Assembly: GCA_964505295.1 (NCBI GenBank)
Contig: CAZDHR010000479.1
Span: forward strand, 1 to 5,044
From: DATKZH01 sp964505295
Lineage (GTDB): Bacteria; Planctomycetota; Planctomycetia; Pirellulales; Thermoguttaceae
Length of the DNA: 5,044 bases
Direction of reading: 5' to 3'
Positions 1-5,044 of the stretch are shown here, in pieces. Below the pieces are notes generated by a model, which saw nothing but the letters and a program-made list of their open reading frames with translations, was not told the origin of the DNA and did no database searches. A program made the position numbers and the translations under genes. Positions within the stretch are counted from its first letter, which is position 1, and each line of letters begins with the position of its first letter.

Positions 1-56
1 CATTACTCCACCGTTCCACCAGAGAACCGGTAACTTGTTGATCGCCCGCCCCTAAC

Positions 57-167
57 GCGAGGCTCGGCCTCGCCCTGCGCGGCGCGCGAAACGTAGTCTC
101 CAACGGAGGCCACGAACGGCAGGCAGGGCCTGCCCAGCTCGTCGGTTCCCAAACAGAGCCTGGGAAC
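57..167. repeat. Mosaic of small GC-rich palindromes downstream of the amidohydrolase gene
   Basis: This non-coding stretch carries three palindromes close together. At 57-73 GCGAGGC pairs with GCCTCGC around a 3-base loop. At 122-134 GGCAGG faces CCTGCC around a single central G. At 145-167 GTTCCCA pairs with TGGGAAC around a 9-base loop. Read on the minus strand, the block gives the nonsense peptide pattern LVPRLCLGT...EAEPRVRG, which I recognise as a type of translated intergenic repeat common in planctomycete genomes; that recognition is from memory. No ORF with protein-like character crosses it. The remaining bases 1-56 and 168-189 show nothing else I can name, and the repeat may continue past the left edge. 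It could act as a transcript 3' end for the amidohydrolase gene, but no T-tract follows any of the stems. Confidence 0.6.
145..167. repeat. Small hairpin after the amidohydrolase stop codon
   Basis: A 7-bp perfect stem (GTTCCCA/TGGGAAC) with loop 152-160 lies about 23 bases past the minus-strand stop codon at 190-192. In the transcript it would be the first hairpin after the coding sequence. There is no run of U after it on the minus strand, so it does not qualify as a classical intrinsic terminator. It may protect the 3' end, or be only part of the dispersed repeat. Confidence 0.5.
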
Positions 168-189
168 GAGCGGTGAATGGTGCCCCCCC

Positions 190-3100
190 TCAGTCGTCCT
201 TCTCCTCCTTGTCCTCGTCCTCCCCCGCCGCCTCGCTCGACGCCAGCACCTTCTGCACCAGCGCGGCGCGTCGCTCCCGGGCCTCCCGCCGGGCGGCCCG
301 ATCCTCCTCGAGATCGAAGTGCTTCCGGCCGTCGATCCACGTCTGCTCGGGCCGGGAGAAGTTGGCCAGCGGCGGCCCGCTCCAGACGACCAGGTCGGCG
401 TGCTTGCCCGGCGCAAGCGAGCCGACGTATTGGTCCACCAGAAGCTGCTTGGCCGGATTGAGCGTGACGAACTGGATCGCCTCCTCGGGCGAAAGGCCGC
501 CGTATTTGATGGCCTTGGCCGCCTCCTGGTTGAGGTGCCGGGCCAGCTCGCGGCTGTCGGAGTTGAACGACACGACCACGCCGGCCCGGTGCATGAGCAC
601 GCCGTTGTAGGGAATCGCATCGTAGACCTCGAATTTGTACGCCCACCAGGCGGAGAAGGCCGAGCCGCCGGCCCCGTATCGGGCGATCACGTCGGCCACC
701 TTGTAGCCTTCCAGGATGTGGTGAAGGGCGGCCACGCGGATGCCGAAGTCGTCCAGCGTCGTGAGCAGGGCAATCACCTCGTCCTGCCGATAGGCGTGGC
801 AGTGGATCCAACGCTCGTGGCGCAGCACCTCGACCAGCGCCTCCAGCTCCAGGTCGCGCCGCGGCGGCAGACCCCGACGCGTGCGCCGCCACGCGTCCCA
901 ACGCCCGGCATACTCCTCGGCGGTCTCGAACGCGTCGCGGATGATCTCCACCACGCCCATTCGCGTCTGCGGATACCGGGTCGTGAACTCGTCGCCCCAG
1001 TTGCTCTGTTTCACGTTCTCGCCCAGGGCGAACTTGATCGTCGGCGGGGCCCCGGCGAACTTGAGCTCCTCGGGCAACGCCCCCCAACGGAGCTTGATCA
1101 GTTGGTTCTGGCCGCCGATCGGATTGGACGAGCCGTGCAGGACGTGCGACGTGGTCACCCCGCCGGCCAGTTGGCGATAGATGGCGACGTCGTTCGCGTC
1201 GAGAAAATCGCCGATGCGGACCTCGGCCGAGATCGCCTGCGTCCCCTCGTTGATGCCGCCGTCGGTGGCCATGTGCGAGTGGCAGTCGATGATGCCGGGC
1301 GTGACGTGCTTGCCCGAGCAGTCGACGACGGCCGCGTCGCCGGGCACCTCCACGTCGTTGCCCACGGCGAGGATCTTGCCTTCGCCGACGAGCACCGTGG
1401 CCCCTTCGAGCACGCCCGGCCCCTCGCACGTCCAAACCGTGCCGCCGGTGAAGGCGACGCGCCGCGGCTCGTCGGGCGGGCCCGTGCGACCGAACGCGCC
1501 GAGCGGGTAGTTCACCGGAAACGAGGCGGGCGCCGGCTCGGACTGGTCCTTCGATGTCTCCTCCTCGCCCTGGGTCGATTCACCCTTTGCGCCCGCCGGC
1601 TCGGTCGCCGCCGGTTCAACCCACTCCACGTCGATCGCCGACGTCGTCCCGTCGGGCCAGTGGACGCTGCCCAGCCAGGCCGTCTTCCCCTCGGGCGACG
1701 CGGAGACGACCGCCGAGAGCTGGACCGCGCCTTCAGCGCCGAGCGGCTTGCCGTCGAACGTGCCGCCGAACCGGGCGTCGCGCAGGCCCACGAGCGTAAG
1801 CTCCGTCTCCTCGGCGCCCTTGCCGTCCAAGCGGACCTTCCCTGCGAGCTTGCCCGGCTTGCCGGAAAGCGTGAGGAGGAAACGTTGCCGGCGGCGTCCG
1901 GCGGGGGTGACTCGCCAGGTGCCGCGCACGTCGACCACCGGCGCCGCGACGACCTCGTACCGCCGCCCGTCGACCCACGTCTCCAGCACCCGGGTCTCCT
2001 TGGCCAGCAGGTCGCCGTCGGTCACGACCAGGTGGGCCGCCTTGCCCACTTCGAGCGTCCCGAGCCGGTCGCTCACGCCAAACAGCCGCGCGGGCTCGGT
2101 GGTGAGAGCTTCGAGGGCGGCCTTCGCGTCGAGACCGCGCTCGACCGCCGTGCGGACCGCGCCCAGGAACTCCTTGGGGCTTTTCAGCCCGTCGCTGCAA
2201 AACGCGATCGGCACGCCCGCCTCGGCCAGCCGGGCCGGGTTCTCCGGGGCAATGTCCCAGTGCATCAGGTCGGCGAGCGACACGCCCAAAGCCGCCTCGG
2301 GCGTGGCCACGTTCGGCGGCTTGGGAAACGCCAACGGCACGATGACCGGCCGGCCCGTCACGCGGATCGCCTCCAGGCGCCGGTACTCCCGCCCCGAGCC
2401 GCGGACCGCGATCTTCAAGGCAAACTCCCGGGCGAATCGGTCCGCCCGCAGGAAGTACTGCTCGTCGCTCGCCTCGATGACCACCAGCTTCGAGCCGTCG
2501 ACGTACTCCCCCAGACGCTCCAGGGCGTCGTTGCGCTCGGGCCGAGGCAGGCCCGGGTCGGTCTCGTAGGCCTGCCACGCCCGGGCGTACCAGTCGGCGT
2601 CGCACATCGCCTGCCGGGCTAGGGCGACCGCACCCATCGGCGATCGGGGATACGTCCGCTTGCTCTTGTCGGCCTGTGGGGCGGCGGTCAGCCGCATGTG
2701 CAACGCCACGCGGGGCTCGATCAGGGCCTCTTTACCCGGCGCGTCGCCGGTGGTCACTAGTGCGCTGGTGCCCCGGATCACGCCCGAGTCGGGCACGACC
2801 AGCCGGCACGTCACGCCTTGGTTGCGCAAGGTGGCCGAGCGCGACTTGTCGAGGCGATACCCTCGGGCCGCGTCGCGCTGCGGCTGCACTTGCGAATTCC
2901 AGTATGGGGCCCCGCGGCTGGTCGAGACCGCGGCGATCGAGATCGGGCTGTACGCGTCGATCAGGCCGGCGTAGATCGTTTTGCCCTCCATCGGCCAGAC
3001 GCGGGCGTCGGGAGGAACGGCCGCCTCCGGCCCCACGGCGACGATCACGCCGTCGCGCACGACCAGCGTCCCCTCGTCGATCACCCGCCCCGGCGCTACC

Positions 3101-3258
3101 ACGATCCGCGCCCCGACCAAGGCGTGCACCTCGGGCGTGTTCTCGTGGAGCCCCTCCACCGGCTCCGTCGACGGCGGTGCGGCGCGGGCCGAGCCCCAAG
3201 CGAGGCCGAAGGGAATCACCAGAGCCGTCAGCAGGAGGATCGTTCGATTCGCACACAT
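190..3258 (-). CDS. Secreted double-domain amidohydrolase (imidazolonepropionase-like), N-terminal domain degenerate
   Basis: The 1022-residue product belongs to the amidohydrolase superfamily; the substrate cannot be told from sequence. Residues 1-27 form a Sec signal peptide (MCANRT, hydrophobic LLLTALVIPFGLA, cleavage near SARA-APP), so it should act outside the cytoplasm. Residues 45-435 are a first amidohydrolase-like domain with the usual beta-sandwich entry (VGARIVVAPG) and exit (GTLEVGKAAHLVV), but the HxH metal motif is replaced by Y103-S-P105; Asp356 (FCSDGL) remains. Residues 440-548 look like a beta-rich spacer, followed by an E/S/P-rich linker (550-578). Residues 600-980 are a second, intact domain: H660-S-H662, a His at 819/821 (HCHA), H847 (HHILEGYKV) and D901 (FNSDS), plus the family-typical SNPIGGQNQLIKLRWG. 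The tail (983-1022) is highly charged and ends EDEDKEEKDD. I chose the start at 3258 because it begins the signal peptide and follows GGGGAG with 8-base spacing. Upstream in-frame starts at 3279 and 3363 would translate repeat DNA. The two-domain layout of about 1000 residues is, to my knowledge, a known arrangement in Planctomycetes and Bacteroidetes. Confidence 0.93.
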   Translation of the reverse strand: MCANRTILLLTALVIPFGLAWGSARAAPPSTEPVEGLHENTPEVHALVGARIVVAPGRVIDEGTLVVRDGVIVAVGPEAAVPPDARVWPMEGKTIYAGLIDAYSPISIAAVSTSRGAPYWNSQVQPQRDAARGYRLDKSRSATLRNQGVTCRLVVPDSGVIRGTSALVTTGDAPGKEALIEPRVALHMRLTAAPQADKSKRTYPRSPMGAVALARQAMCDADWYARAWQAYETDPGLPRPERNDALERLGEYVDGSKLVVIEASDEQYFLRADRFAREFALKIAVRGSGREYRRLEAIRVTGRPVIVPLAFPKPPNVATPEAALGVSLADLMHWDIAPENPARLAEAGVPIAFCSDGLKSPKEFLGAVRTAVERGLDAKAALEALTTEPARLFGVSDRLGTLEVGKAAHLVVTDGDLLAKETRVLETWVDGRRYEVVAAPVVDVRGTWRVTPAGRRRQRFLLTLSGKPGKLAGKVRLDGKGAEETELTLVGLRDARFGGTFDGKPLGAEGAVQLSAVVSASPEGKTAWLGSVHWPDGTTSAIDVEWVEPAATEPAGAKGESTQGEEETSKDQSEPAPASFPVNYPLGAFGRTGPPDEPRRVAFTGGTVWTCEGPGVLEGATVLVGEGKILAVGNDVEVPGDAAVVDCSGKHVTPGIIDCHSHMATDGGINEGTQAISAEVRIGDFLDANDVAIYRQLAGGVTTSHVLHGSSNPIGGQNQLIKLRWGALPEELKFAGAPPTIKFALGENVKQSNWGDEFTTRYPQTRMGVVEIIRDAFETAEEYAGRWDAWRRTRRGLPPRRDLELEALVEVLRHERWIHCHAYRQDEVIALLTTLDDFGIRVAALHHILEGYKVADVIARYGAGGSAFSAWWAYKFEVYDAIPYNGVLMHRAGVVVSFNSDSRELARHLNQEAAKAIKYGGLSPEEAIQFVTLNPAKQLLVDQYVGSLAPGKHADLVVWSGPPLANFSRPEQTWIDGRKHFDLEEDRAARREARERRAALVQKVLASSEAAGEDEDKEEKDD

Positions 3259-3266
3259 CAGTAGCG

Positions 3267-3272
3267 CTCCCC
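3267..3272 (-). promoter_or_regulatory. Ribosome binding site deciding the amidohydrolase start
   Basis: On the minus strand GGGGAG stands 8 bases before the ATG at 3258. The alternative ATG at 3279 has no comparable purine-rich site, and its extra residues (MLWGALL) would come before an already complete signal peptide. This supports the 3258 start. Confidence 0.7.
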
Positions 3273-3281
3273 ACAGCATCC

Positions 3282-3369
3282 CGTAGGGTGGGTCGAGGCA
3301 CGAGACCCACGTCTCTGAAGCCACATTTCCACCATCTCGCGTGGGTCTCGTACCTCGACCCACCCTACG
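3282..3369. repeat. 30-bp near-perfect inverted repeat between the two genes
   Basis: The arm 3282-3311 (beginning CGTAGGGTGGGTCGAGG) and the arm 3340-3369 (ending CCTCGACCCACCCTACG) are reverse complements at 29 of 30 positions; the single difference is G3299 against A3352. The 28-base centre (3312-3339) shows no extra pairing. In RNA this makes a very stable long hairpin on either strand. On the minus strand it would sit between the DUF6807 stop and the amidohydrolase Shine-Dalgarno, ending 9 bases before the latter. Translated, it gives GRGTRPT and SCLDPPYG-like strings, typical of a dispersed intergenic repeat rather than a coding region. No T-run follows, so it is not a standard terminator. 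It could be a MITE- or REP-like element; no transposase is attached. Confidence 0.9.
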
Positions 3370-3403
3370 CGTTCTCCCACCCTACGCGTTCTCCCGTCCT
3401 ACC
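3359..3403. repeat. 17-bp tandem repeat overlapping the inverted-repeat arm
   Basis: The unit CCCACCCTACGCGTTCT occurs twice without gap at 3359-3375 and 3376-3392. A decayed third start, CCCGTCCTACC, follows at 3393-3403. The first unit overlaps the outer end of the right inverted-repeat arm, so the tandem array looks like stepwise duplication of the element's edge. It lies in the 157-bp gap between the two genes. Confidence 0.85.
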
Positions 3404-3415
3404 ATGCGGGCGGCG

Positions 3416-4651
3416 TCACTCGGCGACCACGCGAACCTCCGGCGGCTCGGCGTAGTCGTGCCACAAGCGCTCGGCTATCTGCGGGTCGGGGCGGCCGTCG
3501 TGTACATAGAAGCGGTACCGCGAAACGTACGGCGGCTGGCCCGGCTCGATCGAAAACGCGCCGAGCACCGCCGGGCTGAAGCAGAAATAGGGCATCGACG
3601 GGTGCAGGCGCACGTGCTGCGGGAACCGGAAGTTCGTCGGGTGCGCGAGAATGCACACGCCCGCCTCCCCGCCCTCGACCGGCCCGTATATGTCGCACCA
3701 GCGGGGCCGCGAGTGGTTGCCGTCGGCCCGGGTTTTGCCCTCGCTGGTCAGGAAGTCGGCGCCCGACTTCGCCGGCCACGCCGCGCTGCCGCGGATCGCC
3801 ATGCCGCCGTAGTGATACTCCTCGACCACCAGCGGGCTCGAGCCGGCGCAGGTCTGCGACGAGGTGAAGTCGAACAGGAAATGGTCGCCGACGTTGTACA
3901 CGCGCACGACCCACGTCTCGTCGAGGATCGGCTTGCGCCCCTCCGGGCCGTTCAGGTTCACGTGCCGCAGCCTGGCCGTGAAATGGCCGAAGACCGGCCC
4001 GCCGCCGGCCGCCTCGACCTTCACGTGCTCGACGGTCCCCTGCCCGCCTTTCTGGTCCCAGCAGTTGGACGGGCGCCCCTCGAAGGTCGACTTGGTCCAG
4101 GCGAACATGATCCCGTGCTGGTGCATGTGGTCCGGGTTGAAGTCGTCGGTGACCACCTGGCCCGACGGGCTGTAGAGCGGATGGATGTGCCCGCTCCGGG
4201 CGTAGTACGGCTGCTTGGGATCGGGCGAAGGCACCACGGCGTGGTTATACACCAGCACCGGCTTCCTCCCCACGCTCACGTTCAGGTGCTTCCCGTCGTC
4301 CTCGACCTTGACCGCCTCGTCGGCCGGCTGGCCGCCCGTGGCACTCAACCGATACCGCCGCACCTGCCCGGCCGGGAGCTTTTCTCCAAGAATCCAAACC
4401 AACCGCGCCTTGTCCCTACCCTCCCACTGCACGGGCACCGCTTCCCCGCTATCCACCCGCGCGAGCACCACGCCCTCCCCTCGCATCCCCTCCGGCACCT
4501 CCGCAGCCACCACGGTTCCCTCCCGGTCCCAATCCCCGGCAGCCACTTCCAGCGTAACCGGGTCCGCGCCCTCCGCGCTGCCGGCGCTACCAAGCCCGGC
4601 AAGAACCGCGACGATGGCGACGATCCGTGATAGGCGTACGGAACATCTCAT
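3416..4651 (-). CDS. Secreted DUF6807 family protein (formerly labelled 'PmoA')
   Basis: The 411-residue product matches the DUF6807 family (Pfam PF14100, earlier called 'Methane oxygenase PmoA', a misleading name), abundant in Planctomycetes and other polymer degraders. Its biochemical role is not established and no methane oxidation should be inferred. Residues 1-29 are a Sec signal peptide (MRCSVRLSR, then hydrophobic IVAIVAVLAGLG, cleavage near SAEGA-D), with no lipobox Cys. Residues 30-105 form a beta-rich N-terminal part. The core (about 120-405) has the family-typical block YYARSGHIHPLYSPSG at 149-164 and a His cluster H175-M-H177-Q-H179-G before FAW. Further conserved-looking segments are DETWVVRVY (244-252), EEYHYGGMAIRGSAAWP (277-293), HPTNFRFPQ (337-345) and RYRFYVHDG (378-386). 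The His cluster could bind a metal, which is inference. The start at 4651 is preceded by GGAGGT with 5-base spacing. An in-frame extension to 4849 would translate a hairpin repeat and destroy the signal peptide. The amidohydrolase gene follows on the same strand after 157 bp. Family call is firm, function open. Confidence 0.92.
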   Translation of the reverse strand: MRCSVRLSRIVAIVAVLAGLGSAGSAEGADPVTLEVAAGDWDREGTVVAAEVPEGMRGEGVVLARVDSGEAVPVQWEGRDKARLVWILGEKLPAGQVRRYRLSATGGQPADEAVKVEDDGKHLNVSVGRKPVLVYNHAVVPSPDPKQPYYARSGHIHPLYSPSGQVVTDDFNPDHMHQHGIMFAWTKSTFEGRPSNCWDQKGGQGTVEHVKVEAAGGGPVFGHFTARLRHVNLNGPEGRKPILDETWVVRVYNVGDHFLFDFTSSQTCAGSSPLVVEEYHYGGMAIRGSAAWPAKSGADFLTSEGKTRADGNHSRPRWCDIYGPVEGGEAGVCILAHPTNFRFPQHVRLHPSMPYFCFSPAVLGAFSIEPGQPPYVSRYRFYVHDGRPDPQIAERLWHDYAEPPEVRVVAE

Positions 4652-4656
4652 GTTGC

Positions 4657-4662
4657 ACCTCC
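4657..4662 (-). promoter_or_regulatory. Strong ribosome binding site of the DUF6807 gene
   Basis: The minus-strand GGAGGT, a near-complete anti-16S match, stands 5 bases before the ATG at 4651. It settles the start against longer in-frame alternatives upstream. Confidence 0.8.
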
Positions 4663-4680
4663 GGTCGTGCTTGTTGTTTC

Positions 4681-4718
4681 CTAGCCCCTCTCCCCCTGGG
4701 AGAGGGCTAGGGTGAGGG
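4681..4718. repeat. Short hairpin repeat of the CCCTCTCCC/GGGAGAGGG type
   Basis: Bases 4681-4694 pair with 4698-4710 (right arm GGGAGAGGGCTAG) to give a 13-bp stem with one bulged C and a 3-base loop CCT. GGTGAGGG follows directly at 4711-4718. I recognise this as a widespread intergenic repeat often seen mistranslated as PSPLPGGEG; here the minus strand reads HPSPLPGGEGLG. On the minus strand the stem ends 18 bases before the DUF6807 Shine-Dalgarno, so it would lie in the mRNA leader if the promoter is farther upstream. No T-run follows on either strand, so terminator function is not supported. Confidence 0.85.
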
Positions 4719-4847
4719 CTTTGACACAACGACACGCGCTCCCACTTCAAGACCTCCCCTGGCCTCCCGCTCGAGCCCCCCCGCCCAGTCGGCAGCCGCG
4801 ATTCTATGGTAATCCCCCGATCGGCGGCCGCAAGCGTCAGACTCAGC

Positions 4848-4940
4848 AAAAGGTGACAGCCACCAAATTAGGGCAAGCCAGGCAATTTGGTCGGCCGGGA
4901 TCTTCTCCAACTTCTCCAGATTTGGTGGCTGTCACCTTTT
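4848..4940. repeat. Perfect 21-bp inverted repeat with 51-bp core
   Basis: The arm 4848-4868 (AAAAGGTGACAGCC then ACCAAAT) and the arm 4920-4940 are exact reverse complements over 21 bases; pairing ends outward at C4847/C4941. The core 4869-4919 holds a second, smaller palindrome option: CCAAATT at 4863-4869 can pair with AATTTGG at 4884-4890, competing with the long stem. It also holds a 9-base direct repeat, CTTCTCCAA/CTTCTCCAG, at 4902-4919. No internal transposase is present, so if mobile it must be moved in trans, as for MITEs or REP elements. It abuts the broken transposase frame to its right and supplies that frame's stop codon. Confidence 0.9.
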
Positions 4941-5044
4941 CCCCGCCTTCTGGCAACCCATCGCGTCGATCGTGACGACTGCGCCTTGAATGTCGATTTG
5001 GTCGATCAACTCGGGAATGGCCGTGATTTCGTTCGATTTCTCCT
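4932..5044 (-). pseudogene. ISAs1-family transposase fragment, truncated by the inverted-repeat element
   Basis: From 5042 downward the minus strand reads EKSNEITAIPELIDQ, IDIQGAV, then VTIDAMGCQK, followed by AGKR and a TGA at 4932-4934. SNEITAIPEL and VTIDAMGCQ are hallmark segments of ISAs1 (H-repeat-associated) DDE transposases; the Asp in TIDAMG is the second catalytic acid. About 32 residues fit the family. After GCQK, where a complete protein continues towards GxYxxALKGNQ and the catalytic Glu, the sequence leaves the family and stops in the palindromic arm. No continuation is found in 4652-4931 in any minus frame, so the C-terminal part including the last catalytic residue is missing. 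The N-terminal part lies outside the window and may or may not be complete. It is a remnant with no activity expected from this piece. Confidence 0.85.

Noticed and set aside
319..2622. Open reading frame of 767 codons on the plus strand, antisense to the amidohydrolase gene
   Set aside because: It lies wholly opposite a confidently assigned gene in GC-rich DNA, where third-position GC bias keeps antisense frames open. The translation is Arg/Gly/Ala/Val-rich with no recognisable motif.
3259..3363. N-terminal extension of the amidohydrolase to an upstream ATG at 3363
   Set aside because: The added residues translate the intergenic inverted repeat, and the signal peptide would no longer be at the N-terminus. 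The ATG at 3258 has its own Shine-Dalgarno.
3282..3369. Intrinsic terminator between the two genes
   Set aside because: The stem is long and stable but no T-run follows it on either strand; a dispersed repeat explains it better.
3359..3403. CRISPR-like array
   Set aside because: The 17-bp units are directly adjacent without spacers, and only two intact copies exist.
3341..4630. Open reading frame of 429 codons on the plus strand, antisense to the DUF6807 gene
   Set aside because: It starts inside the inverted-repeat arm and mirrors a real gene; the composition is low-complexity Arg/Pro/His/Val and shows no family signature.
3416..4651. Particulate methane monooxygenase subunit (PmoA)
   Set aside because: The old family label is misleading. 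The protein is a soluble exported, beta-rich DUF6807 member without the multiple membrane helices of true PmoA.
4801..4833. Possible sigma70-like promoter on the minus strand (TTGCGG and TAGAAT)
   Set aside because: The spacer is 21 bases, too long, and the hexamer matches are partial. Planctomycete promoters are poorly defined, so this is not supportable.
4652..4849. N-terminal extension of the DUF6807 protein to 4849
   Set aside because: It would translate the hairpin repeat (HPSPLPGGEG) and bury the signal peptide. GGAGGT in front of 4651 fixes the start.
4707..4910. 67-codon minus-strand frame running through the palindromic element
   Set aside because: It begins in the core of the inverted repeat and ends in the next repeat, with no ribosome site or family similarity seen.

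Overview
The window is GC-rich and gene-dense, with everything readable on the minus strand. The gene content (a large secreted double-domain amidohydrolase next to a secreted DUF6807/"PmoA-like" protein) and the several kinds of short palindromic repeat between genes point to a planctomycete, probably of the Pirellulales type. This is an inference from families and repeat style; no rRNA or marker gene is present.

Layout in transcription order (right to left): (1) 4932-5044, the broken middle part of an ISAs1-family transposase that enters from beyond the right edge; its reading frame stops inside a palindromic element. (2) 4848-4940, a perfect 21-bp inverted repeat around a 51-bp core. (3) 4719-4847, about 130 bp in which I see no gene or convincing signal. 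(4) 4681-4718, a short hairpin repeat of the 'CCCTCTCCC..GGGAGAGGG..GGTGAGGG' type. (5) 4651-3416, an exported DUF6807 protein with a strong Shine-Dalgarno. (6) 3403-3282, an intergenic repeat patch: a 17-bp tandem repeat running into a near-perfect 30-bp inverted repeat. (7) 3258-190, a 1022-residue exported amidohydrolase made of a degenerate amidohydrolase domain, a beta-rich spacer, a charged linker and an intact metal-dependent amidohydrolase domain. (8) 1-189, a non-coding patch containing another mosaic of small palindromes.

The two full genes are co-oriented and 157 bp apart. Both products carry Sec-type signal peptides and should act outside the cytoplasm, plausibly in degradation of organic substrates, but nothing in the sequence gives a shared substrate, and the repeat patch between them makes a tight operon uncertain. 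I found no RNA gene, CRISPR array, toxin-antitoxin, defence or biosynthetic system. The most unusual content is the density of unrelated palindromic repeats in every intergenic space, one of them abutting the truncated transposase.
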